Shown here piece by piece: positions 29,628 to 38,746 of a stretch of DNA of 64,000 bases. This DNA is from a gamma proteobacterium NOR5-3. Lineage in GTDB: Bacteria; Pseudomonadota; Gammaproteobacteria; Pseudomonadales; Halieaceae. Within the stretch, counting starts at the first letter, position 1, and the number at the start of each line of letters is the position of its first letter. The translations under genes were made by a program, and so were the position numbers. The notes beneath the pieces were generated by a model, which made no database searches, had not been told where the DNA came from, and was given only the letters and a program-made list of their open reading frames with translations. The stretch spans positions 133,811-197,810 of the forward strand of contig DS999405.1 in NCBI GenBank assembly GCA_000158155.1, in the 5' to 3' direction.

Positions 29628-29702
29628 GCGCTAGCCCTCACCCTGTAGAAATGCTGTGTTATTCGACGCCAGCCGATGCAGTCCTGCTCCGGTGGTCGCA
29701 CT

Positions 29703-29708
29703 GTTATA
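29703..29708 (-). promoter_or_regulatory. Candidate -10 box for pcs-mcr
   Basis: TATAAC on the minus strand matches 5 of 6 consensus bases and lies 76 bp upstream of the pcs GTG. No good -35 box is present at 17-18 bp, which would fit an activator-dependent promoter. Confidence 0.35.
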
Positions 29709-29789
29709 AATGTTGCTACGACAGGCTATCACCACTAGATCATTAGGGTTTTTTATTAGTTAAATGCTGTTGCTTGCAGCGAATTTGCC

Positions 29790-29819
29790 AGTGATCCGAT
29801 AAAAATAGTGATCCGATAA
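29790..29819. repeat. 13-bp direct repeat AGTGATCCGATAA
   Basis: Two identical copies (29790-29802 and 29807-29819) are separated by 4 bp, giving a 17-bp period. They lie between the divergent pcs and patatin genes, about 82-95 bp upstream of the candidate pcs -10 box. The placement suits a tandem regulator site, but slippage is an equally simple explanation. Confidence 0.6.
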
Positions 29820-29931
29820 GGCTATTACGACGCACGGTGCAACTCCCCGGGCAGGCAAAGAATCTGCAGGAGACTATGATCCTGCGCGCCCAGAGCGTTT
29901 ATCATGGCGTGTCTATTTTGAGGTTTGATGC

Positions 29932-31344
29932 ATGCTCCTAAACACCCAAAGCCGACTAAAGCGAGCGCTCAGCGAGGCAGGCAGCTATGAAGAATGGATG
30001 TCTGCTGCGCAGGCTTATGATCGCAGTAAAGGGCTTGATCGTTGGCGACAGAAGGATTCCACCCGTCAATACGACAATGTCTCTATCCGCATACGCCTGG
30101 ATACCCTGCAGAGTCTGAAAGCACGGCATAACATTCGGGGTCTGCTCTATACCTTAAATGAGGGTATCCATGGAAACATGGGCGGTATGGGGCGTTCGGG
30201 ATTGTACGGGCATGCGCTGTCGGGCACGAAGACACTCATCGAGAACTATATTGAAGAAGTCGTCGACACTCTCGAGATGCTGCATGAGGATTCCAGCGGA
30301 GAGATCAGTCCGGAAGAGAAGCTGGACTTCTTTCGTCGTGCCAGTCATTGCTTTGGACGATCCGCATTTATGATGAGCGGATCCGGTTCACTGCTGTTTT
30401 TTCATGTGGGAGTCATCCGGGCCCTGGCCGAGGCGAAGCTACTTCCCACCGTGCTCTCGGGATCCAGTGGGGGGGCTATCGTGGGGAGCATTGTGTCCAC
30501 GCATACGGACAAAGAGCTGCTCAAATTACTGCAGCCCGAGTATTTTATGCAGTATCTCCCCAAAGCAGGCGAAGAGCAGCACGCATCCCGGCTGGCTGAG
30601 TTAGAAGCTGCAGTTCAGCAGTTTATCCCCGACATTACCTTTCAGCAGGCGTTTGCCAAGACCGGTAGAGCCATGAACGTCTCTATAGCGCCGGCCGAGA
30701 CCCACCAAACGTCGCGCCTGCTTAACTCCATTACATCGCCCAGCGTTTTGATTCGTAGTGCCGTGATGGCCTCAGCCTCTGTGCCTGGTATTTTTCCGCC
30801 AGTAACGCTCGAGGCGCTCGACAGCCACGGTGAGAGAAAGCATTACCTGGCGTCTCGCAAGTGGGTGGACGGCTCGGTGAGTGATGATCTTCCCGCCAAG
30901 CGCCTGGCAAGGTTGTACGGTGTGAACCATTTTGTGGTCAGTCAGACCAATCCACACGTTCTTCCCTTTGTCACTGACGGACATCGGAAGCAAAGCGCTA
31001 GCGGGATTCTCAGGGAGGCGGGGCGTCGATCTGCCAGGGAATGGTTTAACGCGGTAACCCTGTTGGCAGAAAGAGTCGATCGCAAAGGGGGGGTGATCTC
31101 CCAGCGAGCGAGCTTGATGCGATCGATCATCAATCAGGATTATGTCGGTGACATCAATATTCTGCCGGACTACAAGTTCCAAAATCCCCTGAAGCTGTTG
31201 ACTTTTCCTGGCGAGAAAAAGCTTCGCCAGCTTATTGCCTCGGGTGAGCGTTGCACCTGGCCCAAGCTTGAGATGATCCGCCTGCAAACGCGGATCAGTC
31301 GGACACTGGACGTCATTCTTGCACAGTACAGCAAGCCGTCTTGA
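29932..31344 (+). CDS. Patatin-like phospholipase
   Basis: Serine acyl hydrolase, 470 aa, acting on lipids by a Ser-Asp dyad. An N-terminal helical region of about 140 residues (RLKRALSEAGSYEEWMSAA) resembles the DUF3336 segment of TGL-type lipases. The patatin domain then shows SGSGSLLFFHVGVIRAL in the oxyanion-hole position (usually a GGG run), the nucleophile elbow G177-S-S179-G-G, and the second motif as D313-G-S rather than DGG/DGA. The product has no signal peptide, so it is cytosolic or membrane-peripheral. GAGG precedes the ATG. It is a single gene divergent from pcs. Role in membrane lipid or storage lipid turnover is inferred. Confidence 0.88.
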   Translation: MLLNTQSRLKRALSEAGSYEEWMSAAQAYDRSKGLDRWRQKDSTRQYDNVSIRIRLDTLQSLKARHNIRGLLYTLNEGIHGNMGGMGRSGLYGHALSGTKTLIENYIEEVVDTLEMLHEDSSGEISPEEKLDFFRRASHCFGRSAFMMSGSGSLLFFHVGVIRALAEAKLLPTVLSGSSGGAIVGSIVSTHTDKELLKLLQPEYFMQYLPKAGEEQHASRLAELEAAVQQFIPDITFQQAFAKTGRAMNVSIAPAETHQTSRLLNSITSPSVLIRSAVMASASVPGIFPPVTLEALDSHGERKHYLASRKWVDGSVSDDLPAKRLARLYGVNHFVVSQTNPHVLPFVTDGHRKQSASGILREAGRRSAREWFNAVTLLAERVDRKGGVISQRASLMRSIINQDYVGDINILPDYKFQNPLKLLTFPGEKKLRQLIASGERCTWPKLEMIRLQTRISRTLDVILAQYSKPS

Positions 31345-31515
31345 TTGCTCTTACCCTGATTCTTGTTATGAGGTCAGGACAAGTATCCACTGATGCACTG
31401 AGGCGAGCGCCGCGCTAGACTGGCATCGCTCTTTGATGGTGATGCTCGCTCCCAACGAGCGTGAGCGACACTCAGGCACCACAAAAATAAACCGAAAAAA
31501 TAGGGAACATACATC

Positions 31516-31806
31516 ATGGCTATTGGCGTTATTGCGACTTTAAAAATTCAGGAAGGAAAGAACGCGGAGTTTGAAGCGGCTTTTCAAGGACTTGCGGCAC
31601 AAGTTAACGCCAAGGAAGCAGGATGCGTTTTTTACGCGCTGCATCGCAGTAAGTCGGACCCGCAGGAATACAAGGTCCTGGAGCAGTACGCCACGGAGGC
31701 GGACCTTGCTGCTCATGGTCAAACGGAGTACTTCCAGGAAGCCAACAAAGCCATGGCAACTATGGTGGCTGCGGCGCCGCACATTGAACTTCTGGATGCG
31801 GTCTAA
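31516..31806 (+). CDS. ABM-domain (YgiN-like) monooxygenase family protein
   Basis: Small dimeric alpha-beta barrel protein, 96 aa, of the antibiotic biosynthesis monooxygenase family. Visible features are the first strand GVIATLKIQEGKNAEFEAAF, the central CVFYALHRSKSDPQEYKVLEQY-type stretch and the helix ending with HIELLDAV. Members include quinol monooxygenases and heme-degrading proteins; the residues specific to heme oxygenase (IsdG) are not evident. It precedes a serine hydrolase and a PhzF-like gene in the same direction (gaps of 50 and 10 bp), which may form one transcription unit. Confidence 0.85.
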   Translation: MAIGVIATLKIQEGKNAEFEAAFQGLAAQVNAKEAGCVFYALHRSKSDPQEYKVLEQYATEADLAAHGQTEYFQEANKAMATMVAAAPHIELLDAV

Positions 31807-31856
31807 GCTTCGTAACTGAAAGGGTGCTGCCCCGGGAATGACGAAGAGGTTTAAGT

Positions 31857-33182
31857 ATGTCACGTAGATTTTTGGCGGCTTGTTGTTTCCGTCGTGGCGC
31901 GCTGCTTGTGGCACTTTTGCAAAGCGTAGCTCCGGAAAGTCTGGCACAGGAGGTACGCCCTGCCTCCCATAGCGATCCACAGACCATGGCGTGGATGCAG
32001 GGTACGCCTCCGGATTCATCCAAACTCGTTCGCCACAAAGACCTGAGCTTTTACCGTTTCCCTCAATCCCGTTGGGCGTTTTCTCATCTCAGAGAACTGA
32101 TGCCGACCAAGCGCGTCTGGCGAGGCGCTGGTCCGGTGACATCGCTCGCTTCCCGGTTAGACCGTGGTATCGACGCAGTGAGCTTCACGCCTGTTAACGG
32201 AGACGCTGCCATGACCTGGGCGCAGATGTTGGCGGCGACCTACGCGGATGCCGCACTGGTCCTGCACCGCGGCCAGGTGGTTTACGAGGGCTATTTTGGA
32301 GCGTCATCAGCGCACACGCCGCATATTTCTTTTTCCATGACCAAGTCTTACTACGGCACCGTGGCAGCGATGCTGCTGGAGGAAGGCCTGTTAGATGAAA
32401 CCCGGTTAGTAAGCCACTACATTCCACAGCTGAAGGACAGCGGCTTCGGCGACGCTACGGTGCGGCAGATTCTGGATATGACCACGGCTATTGATTACTC
32501 CGAAGACTACACAGACCCGGATGCCCACGTGTTTGATTTTGCGCGAGCCGGCGGGATCTTTCCTCCCGGAGACTATGCGGGGCCCGAAGGCTTTTATGCC
32601 TATGTAGCCACTCTGAGCAAGAAAGGCGATCACGGAGAGGCCTTTAGCTATCGGTCAGTGAATACCGAGGTGCTGGGCTGGTTGATTGCGCGGGTCACCG
32701 GGGAGAATGCGGTGGATGTGATTCAACAACGTATCTGGGCCCGTCTGGGCGCAGAAGAAGATGCTTATATGCTCATCGATTCGCTGGGAACCGGATGGGC
32801 GGCCGGTGGCTTGAATGCGACGCTGAGAGATCATGGCCGTTTTGGTGAGATGATTCGTCGTGGTGGTCAATGGAACGGACAGCAAATTGTGCCGGCAACA
32901 GTGATCGATGATATCCGACGCGGCGGCAGCCCCGAAAAATTCGCCAAGGCCGGGTATAAAACCTTAGCCGGCGCCAGTTATCGAAATCAGTGGTGGATTC
33001 ACCACAATCCCAACGGCGCTTTCAGTGCGAGAGGTGTTCATGGACAAACGATTTATATCGACCCCACCGCAGAGATGGTGATTGTGCGTTTGGCGTCGCA
33101 TCCCAAGGCGGCGAACGCCAATTACGACGATGTCTCTTTGCCTGCGTATCAGGCTGTTGCGGATTTTCTGTCCAATTCTTGA
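31857..33182 (+). CDS. Exported serine hydrolase (beta-lactamase family, NylB-like)
   Basis: Penicillin-recognising-type hydrolase, 441 aa. The first 31 residues look like a signal peptide with an arginine-rich start and cleavage after ESLAQ, so it is probably periplasmic. The nucleophile motif is S160-M-T-K163; the second motif is Y265 in SYRSVNTEVLGWL; the third appears as GVHGQTIYIDP near residue 400. Overall layout (long N-terminal extension, GWAAGGLNATLRDHGRFGEM) resembles 6-aminohexanoate-dimer hydrolase. Natural substrates of such marine enzymes are unknown. It lies 50 bp after the ABM gene and 10 bp before the PhzF-like gene. Confidence 0.87.
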   Translation: MSRRFLAACCFRRGALLVALLQSVAPESLAQEVRPASHSDPQTMAWMQGTPPDSSKLVRHKDLSFYRFPQSRWAFSHLRELMPTKRVWRGAGPVTSLASRLDRGIDAVSFTPVNGDAAMTWAQMLAATYADAALVLHRGQVVYEGYFGASSAHTPHISFSMTKSYYGTVAAMLLEEGLLDETRLVSHYIPQLKDSGFGDATVRQILDMTTAIDYSEDYTDPDAHVFDFARAGGIFPPGDYAGPEGFYAYVATLSKKGDHGEAFSYRSVNTEVLGWLIARVTGENAVDVIQQRIWARLGAEEDAYMLIDSLGTGWAAGGLNATLRDHGRFGEMIRRGGQWNGQQIVPATVIDDIRRGGSPEKFAKAGYKTLAGASYRNQWWIHHNPNGAFSARGVHGQTIYIDPTAEMVIVRLASHPKAANANYDDVSLPAYQAVADFLSNS

Positions 33183-33192
33183 GGGATTGAAA

Positions 33193-34032
33193 ATGTCTGA
33201 AGTGTTGAGGTTCAGCCAGGTCGATGTGTTCTCCAGCGAGCGCCACATGGGTAATCCCGTTGCGGTGGTCCATGGTGCCGACGCTTTGACGACCCGGGAG
33301 ATGGAGCGCTTCGCACGCTGGACGAATTTGTCTGAGACCACCTTCCTGTTGAAGCCTACAACTTCTGATGCGGATTACCGCCTGAGAATTTTTACCCCCG
33401 GTGGAGAGTTGCCCTTTGCCGGGCATCCGACGCTGGGAAGCTGTCATGCCTGGCTGGAGGCGGGGGGCGTGCCTCGTGTGCAGGATCAGATTGTTCAGGA
33501 ATGCGGAGCGGGACTGGTTCGGATCTCGAAGAATGCGCAGGTTTTGTCGTTTGCGGCGCCCGGCCTGCTGCGCACGGGCCCCCTGGAGTCCGGGCTTGTT
33601 GCTCAACTGATGACCGCGTTGGGTTTGCCGTCGGAGGCCCTCATTGATCATCAGTGGGTGGATAACGGCCCGGGCTGGTGTGCCCTGCTGCTGGACAGTG
33701 CCGAGCGTGTGCTGGAGGTGACGCCTGATTTCGCCGCTTTAGGTGACGCTGGCGTGGGATTAGTTGGACAGTACCCTGACGGTTGCGACGCGGATTTTGA
33801 AGTGCGGGCTTTTGTGCCGTCACTGGGCGTTCCCGAAGACCCGGTCACCGGGAGCTTGAATGCGAGTATCGCCCAGTGGCTCATAAGCTCAGGTCGTGCG
33901 CCTTCTCACTACATAGCCTCTCAGGGGGGTGTACTGGGACGTGCAGGGCGTATTCACATTAGCAGTACACAGGATGATGTATGGGTAGGCGGTGCGACCG
34001 AGACCTGTATTCGCGGAAACGTCCAGTTTTGA
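33193..34032 (+). CDS. PhzF family isomerase-like protein
   Basis: Member of the PhzF/diaminopimelate epimerase-like fold, 279 aa from the ATG at 33193, where AGGGATTG precedes the start. The frame is open 111 bp further upstream but that overlaps the hydrolase gene. Family motifs: FSQVDVFSSERHMGNPVAV at the N-terminus, the catalytic glutamate in NLSETTFL, the domain-linking FTPGGELPFAGHPTLGS, and GVPEDPVTGSLNASIAQWL near the C-terminus. There are no other phenazine genes here, so phenazine synthesis is not implied. Its substrate is unknown. Confidence 0.92.
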   Translation: MSEVLRFSQVDVFSSERHMGNPVAVVHGADALTTREMERFARWTNLSETTFLLKPTTSDADYRLRIFTPGGELPFAGHPTLGSCHAWLEAGGVPRVQDQIVQECGAGLVRISKNAQVLSFAAPGLLRTGPLESGLVAQLMTALGLPSEALIDHQWVDNGPGWCALLLDSAERVLEVTPDFAALGDAGVGLVGQYPDGCDADFEVRAFVPSLGVPEDPVTGSLNASIAQWLISSGRAPSHYIASQGGVLGRAGRIHISSTQDDVWVGGATETCIRGNVQF

Positions 34033-34414
34033 ATGCAAGCTTTACATTGATGTGGTCTGAGTCGTGGGGGACGCCAGGCCTCAATCCCCCTAAATCGTTG
34101 CTGATCTACGGAACTACTTGCACTTATTTGGTGCTTGCGAGCTTTTATGGTGCGATTTTGTCCCGGCCGGTGAACGCCTGCTCAACCCTTCCTGGTGATT
34201 GCAGGTGGTAAGTGGTTTTTAAGGTTGGAATTAGCACCGTTTGGCCTGACTTTTGCATTTGCAGTGCTCGTAACTGAAACCTGTTCTTTTGGGTTCTGCC
34301 ATCCAGCAGCGCTGAACCTTCAGTGAACGAGTGGCTGTGACCTCGTTTGGTACTCGGTCGTGGTAGGCTTGCAAATTATGACAACAAATATACGACAATA
34401 GATTGAGGGAAAGT
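34033..34414. other. Non-coding leader region upstream of the second TonB receptor
   Basis: This 382-bp stretch has no frame of coding quality. Base composition is more AT-rich close to 34370-34405, just before the receptor start, where promoter elements are expected. I found no convincing -35/-10 pair and no stable long hairpin. Confidence 0.5.
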
Positions 34415-36916
34415 ATGAGTAATCGAGTTGCGGATCAGCAGTGTTTGCAGGCCCATTCAAAGGTTATTCCGACGAATCGGAAGCACAGGCTTGCTATGGC
34501 GGTTGCTATGGCATCTATGCCAGCGCTTAGCGTCGTGTCGCCGTCAGGTATCGCACAGGATGCTAGCGCGCGGCTTGAGGAGGTCGTTGTGACGGCCTCT
34601 CGGCGCTCTGAAACCGTTCAGGACATCCCCATTAACATATCCGCGGTTAGTGCGGAAAAGATTGGCAAGCTTCGTCTCTTCGGCATCAATGAGATTTCCC
34701 GGTATGTGCCGGGATTACAAGTAATCGATCGCGGCCCCAGAGATGAAAGCCCGGATATTATGGTACGCGGCCTTAACACCAGTGGCCTGGGTCCAGGCTT
34801 CTCCAGCGACACCGTGGCTACCTACTTTGGTGATATCCCGCTCGATCTTGATATTAAACCCATTGATTTAGAGCGCGTCGAGGTGTTGATTGGCCCTCAG
34901 GGCACGCTGTATGGCCAGGGCACTATGGGTGGGGCAATCCGCTATATGCCTAAGCGGGCTGATGCCAGCGAATTTACCGCGAATGTGCGAGCCGGGGTCA
35001 GCCAAAATAGCGAAAGCGACGGGTTTCTTAATGACGTAGGCGTCACACTGAACCTGCCGATTATTTCTGACACCTTAGCGTTACGCGTCAATTTAGACCG
35101 TCTCGATGATCCGGGTTTTATTGATTATAACTTTGTGGTGCGTGAGTCTGGTGTATCAGATCCAGAGCCCGATTTCGGCAACCCCGGAGAAGTCGATGCG
35201 AACCTTCGGCAGGTGGAGGACGCCAATACAGAGGAAACCACAACAGCTCGCGTAAATCTGCGTTGGACGCCAAACGAGCGGATCGACGCGAACCTCTGGT
35301 ACCTCTATCAGGACACACAAGCCGGTGGGCGACAGATTGCGCATCGACTCGCCTTCGGTACGGGCGGTTATGAGTCAGCCCTTCGCTACGAAGAGCCCAA
35401 CGACTTTAAAAACGAGCTATACAGTCTTGAAGTAAAGGCAGATGTCGGCTTTGCAGAAGCGACATTTGTTTACGGTCGCACGGAATATGAAGAACTTGGC
35501 CAACGCGATCAAACAGACCTGCTGCTGGATTTCGAGTACGGCTACGAAGCGTTTCCAACATTTTCGTCTTTTACCCGAGAAGTATCTGACAGCTCCGCTG
35601 ATACCTATGAGCTGCGTCTGGTGTCCCAGTATGAAGGGCCTATCTCCTGGGTGTTAGGCTATTTCCAGAACGATCTTGAGTCGGAGTCGGAGTCCCGAGA
35701 GTTCACGCCAGGCTTTGATCAATTTGCGGTGGACAACTTTGGAGGTGTTCAGCTTCGCCCTGACAGTCTGGAGTATATCTCGCGGACATTCGTTCAAGAG
35801 ACAGAAAAAGCGCTCTACGGCGAGTTATCCTATCGCATGTTTGATGATCGCTTCGAGGCAACTATTGGCTTTCGTCGTTATGAATTTGACGTCGATAACA
35901 CCTCTGGTTTTGGTTTGCCTCTCTTCGATACGGTGTTCCTCGGTGAGCCACAAGATGCGATTAATATCGACCTAGGGAACAACGTCGGCACCGATGAGGG
36001 CAACCTTATCAAGGTCAACCTGGCGTATGATCTCGATCCAGACAACATGATCTACGCGACTTACTCTGAAGGTTATCGAAACGGCGGTGTTAATGCTGTA
36101 CCTGCCTGTACCGAGACAGAGGAAGAGCTACTGGCGAGTGGAAATCAGGCGCTTTGCGCGCTGCCGGACGAGGTGTTCATCGCCCCTGATCAAATCGAGA
36201 ACTATGAATTGGGATACAAGGGTATTCTTTTCGATGGGTCTGTATCGCTGAATGCAGCGCTGTTCTATATAGACTGGACTGATCTGCAGGTAGACACGGT
36301 GACCACATTCGGGAGTCTCCCGATTACCGGTAACGGTAGTGCGGCAGAGAGTAAAGGTCTGGAGGTGAGCGGCAGCTGGGCCATCAATCAGAACTGGGAG
36401 GCGAACTTCACCTATGCGTTTACAAATGCAGAGCTCGTTGATGACGCTCCGGGTCTGGTCTCTGATTTTACCGCCCTGAAAGGCGCCCGTTTGCCCGGCC
36501 ATGCGGAGCATCAGGGAAGTTTCAACCTAACGTATACGGCCTACATTAATGCCATGGAGCTGGCCGTAAACTATGGGTTCGTTTACTCGGGCGATATTTA
36601 CAATATAACCGGTGGTGATGAAGACCCGCTGCTCACAGAAGAAGGTGACCCAGCCACTTTCGGCGGAGAAGCGATTCCCTCGTATGATATTCATCATCTC
36701 AGCGCCACTCTCAGTAAAGACAGCTGGACCGCTCAGGCGTTCGTGGACAATTTGTTTGATGAGTACTACATCACCGGTACACGCACTACTCGACGCTTTC
36801 TGCAAGACCGACAAACCGGGCCGGGTAATGACATCAATGGCTTTACGCTGCGCAGCTACGGGCAGTTTGTGGGCGCGCCTCGGACCATGGGTGTTCGTGT
36901 TACCTACAGTTTTTAG
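34415..36916 (+). CDS. TonB-dependent outer-membrane receptor (second)
   Basis: Outer-membrane active transporter, 833 aa. The start is the ATG at 34415, with GAGGGA 4-10 bp upstream; a TTG 12 bp before it is less likely. A long N-terminal region precedes a signal-peptide core (LAMAVAMASMPALSVVSPSGIAQ). The mature part begins with ARLEEVVVTASRRSETVQD, a TonB-box-like start. The plug carries DIMVRGLNTSG and VEVLIGPQGTLYGQGTMGG; the barrel ends in VTYSF with the terminal aromatic residue. It is followed by an intrinsic terminator and a convergent TPR-sulfotransferase. No ligand can be assigned. Confidence 0.92.
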   Translation: MSNRVADQQCLQAHSKVIPTNRKHRLAMAVAMASMPALSVVSPSGIAQDASARLEEVVVTASRRSETVQDIPINISAVSAEKIGKLRLFGINEISRYVPGLQVIDRGPRDESPDIMVRGLNTSGLGPGFSSDTVATYFGDIPLDLDIKPIDLERVEVLIGPQGTLYGQGTMGGAIRYMPKRADASEFTANVRAGVSQNSESDGFLNDVGVTLNLPIISDTLALRVNLDRLDDPGFIDYNFVVRESGVSDPEPDFGNPGEVDANLRQVEDANTEETTTARVNLRWTPNERIDANLWYLYQDTQAGGRQIAHRLAFGTGGYESALRYEEPNDFKNELYSLEVKADVGFAEATFVYGRTEYEELGQRDQTDLLLDFEYGYEAFPTFSSFTREVSDSSADTYELRLVSQYEGPISWVLGYFQNDLESESESREFTPGFDQFAVDNFGGVQLRPDSLEYISRTFVQETEKALYGELSYRMFDDRFEATIGFRRYEFDVDNTSGFGLPLFDTVFLGEPQDAINIDLGNNVGTDEGNLIKVNLAYDLDPDNMIYATYSEGYRNGGVNAVPACTETEEELLASGNQALCALPDEVFIAPDQIENYELGYKGILFDGSVSLNAALFYIDWTDLQVDTVTTFGSLPITGNGSAAESKGLEVSGSWAINQNWEANFTYAFTNAELVDDAPGLVSDFTALKGARLPGHAEHQGSFNLTYTAYINAMELAVNYGFVYSGDIYNITGGDEDPLLTEEGDPATFGGEAIPSYDIHHLSATLSKDSWTAQAFVDNLFDEYYITGTRTTRRFLQDRQTGPGNDINGFTLRSYGQFVGAPRTMGVRVTYSF

Positions 36917-36941
36917 TCCTTTCAACACAGGCAGCTGACAC

Positions 36942-36967
36942 AGGCACCCTCATGGGTGCCTTTTTTT
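36942..36967 (+). terminator. Intrinsic terminator of the second TonB receptor
   Basis: AGGCACCC-TCAT-GGGTGCCT forms a perfect 8-bp stem followed by a run of seven T residues, 26 bp after the stop codon. This is a textbook Rho-independent terminator. Confidence 0.93.
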
Positions 36968-37115
36968 GCAGTTTCGGCATTAGGCTGACTATGCAGCCTC
37001 CAGGCTTATACCGATTGATTGCACTTTAACTCCCGGAACTAAAGGCGGGACTTGCTGCAGTGCTGATAGGATTCCAAGGCGCCGTCCAAGACCTGCAAAA
37101 TGAGCAGCGCTAATG

Positions 37116-38705
37116 TCACGGCTCTGGGATCGCTATCCCACCGTCCAGTAGAGCCTTACGCAAGGGGAGTAGCGCATCACCGTAACGTCGCCATCGACCA
37201 ACGGCAGTACTGTAAAGGGGTTCGCGGACTTGTGAGGCGCTGGGCGTCGCAACGGCTCCTCCTTGTTTGTGGAACTCCAGGCAAGCCGGGTCCCAGTGCA
37301 GCTCAAGGCGCGCAAGGAGCCGTCGGATTTCAGGTTCAGGTCCAGCCACGAGGTCCTCGTACTGCACTGATAGGAGTCGCGGGCCCAAAAGTTGTTCCCA
37401 GTGCCTCAGCAACGATTCAAACGAAGCGACATAACGCCCGGTATCAGCCAGATCGTAGCTGTAGTTGTAGTAGGAATAATCGAGTGCAAACAACTGTCGA
37501 AAATTCGAAAGTCCGGCATCCATGGGGTGCCGACGGAGCACCACAACTCTGGCCTGCGGCATATGCGAGAAAATGAAGCCAAGGTACAGAAAATTCAATG
37601 GCATCTTGTCGATCACATAGCGGGGCATCCCTGGTAACGCGTCCGTTCGCGTTTTGAGTAAAGCTGCGTAGCGGTCCTCAAGTTCCTGCCCGTGAATATT
37701 GGCATTGGCAACCACCGCTTCACTGAGAACTGAGTGTCCTTTTACTCCGGATAAATGTTTCACCGCCTGCGGCAATGCCTGCTGTTCGCCGAGAGTTGCG
37801 ATGAGCGGGTGCGCTGTCAGCATGCGTTCAAGCAGCGTGGTACCGGTGCGAGGCATTCCGACAATAAATAGGGGTTGCCGATGCCCCGCAGTTTTTGCCG
37901 GGCTGTTATCAGCAGCATAGTGCTTGTTCTGAAGCGCGTTAAACATTCTTTGGTCGGACGTAAAGTCGTACTGGAGTGCTTTCCGGCGATGGGCTTTGGC
38001 GAGCACCAATCGTTTGATTGCGGCGTTGGTATCTCCGCGGCTTTCCTCGATTCTTGCTAGCGCGTGCGCGACGTAAAGACTGTCACGATCACTCAAGCGA
38101 GGATTCGCTGCCAGCGTGCGCAGTGACGTTTCGTACTGGGTATTTGATTTGTTCTTTTGCAGTTCCGAGAGAGCCCAATAGCTCCGGGCGTGTCCCGGTG
38201 CCAGGCGAATCACTGCTTCGTAGTTCTCTACCGCCGCTGCGTCATTGCCTAAAAACTGCTCCGCTGCGGCCAGATTGAACCGGATTTGCGGATGTTTGGG
38301 AGCGGCGGCAGCGGCATTGCGTAACAAGTTGGCAGCGGTTAGATAATCGCCCAGGCGCGTCAGCACCACTCCCAGCGTGTCAAGTTGCTGAGCTGTTCTG
38401 GGTCCAGCAGCTATTGCTGCATCCGCGGTCTTTTTTGCCGCCTCGTCCTGGGATACCTGAGAATGGTAACGGGCTTTTTGTACCAGATATTCGATGTTTC
38501 CGGGTGAAAGCTCCAAGGCCTTTGATACAAGCTTGATCGCGGCAGCCATGTCCCGGCCCGCTTCCGCTGCGACGCTTTCAAGGAACCATGCATCGGCAAA
38601 TAAGGGGTCTGCCTCTTGCGCCGCGCGACAGAGCTTGAGTAAGCGGGGAAAGTCTCGCTCCTGCACGGCTTGAGCAGTATCTTTTTTAAAATTTGAATGG
38701 GTCAT
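37116..38705 (-). CDS. TPR-repeat sulfotransferase
   Basis: Probable PAPS-dependent sulfotransferase, 529 aa, with about 260 N-terminal residues of tetratricopeptide repeats (for example ALELSPGNIEYLVQKARYH, LGNDAAAVENYEAVIRLAPG). The catalytic domain begins with the 5'-phosphosulfate loop PLFIVGMPRTGTTLLERML near residues 276-294. A 3'-phosphate-type segment (VVLRRHPMDAGLSNFRQLF) and a late VQYEDLVAGPEPEIRRLL follow, as in the sulfotransferase family. No signal peptide is visible. Related TPR-sulfotransferases are frequently found near TonB receptors in marine proteobacteria (from memory). The acceptor molecule is unknown. Confidence 0.88.
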   Translation of the reverse strand: MTHSNFKKDTAQAVQERDFPRLLKLCRAAQEADPLFADAWFLESVAAEAGRDMAAAIKLVSKALELSPGNIEYLVQKARYHSQVSQDEAAKKTADAAIAAGPRTAQQLDTLGVVLTRLGDYLTAANLLRNAAAAAPKHPQIRFNLAAAEQFLGNDAAAVENYEAVIRLAPGHARSYWALSELQKNKSNTQYETSLRTLAANPRLSDRDSLYVAHALARIEESRGDTNAAIKRLVLAKAHRRKALQYDFTSDQRMFNALQNKHYAADNSPAKTAGHRQPLFIVGMPRTGTTLLERMLTAHPLIATLGEQQALPQAVKHLSGVKGHSVLSEAVVANANIHGQELEDRYAALLKTRTDALPGMPRYVIDKMPLNFLYLGFIFSHMPQARVVVLRRHPMDAGLSNFRQLFALDYSYYNYSYDLADTGRYVASFESLLRHWEQLLGPRLLSVQYEDLVAGPEPEIRRLLARLELHWDPACLEFHKQGGAVATPSASQVREPLYSTAVGRWRRYGDALLPLRKALLDGGIAIPEP

Positions 38706-38746
38706 TACCTGGCTATCATACCCTCAAGCACATGCGGGATAGGACG

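Larger units (their letters stand above)
29628..29931. other. Divergent intergenic region between pcs and the patatin gene
   Basis: This 304-bp stretch must hold the promoters for both directions. It contains a TATAAC -10-like box for pcs, a 13-bp direct repeat near its middle and an AT-rich block (29740-29765). I see no reading frame of coding character and no RNA gene. Confidence 0.6.

Noticed and set aside
29932-31344. Patatin gene as an anti-phage (CBASS-type) effector
   Set aside because: No nucleotidyltransferase, sensor or other defence gene is adjacent; the N-terminal region resembles lipid-metabolising TGL-type proteins.
33193-34032. PhzF-like gene as evidence for phenazine biosynthesis
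   Set aside because: No other phz genes are present, and PhzF-fold proteins are common with unrelated roles.
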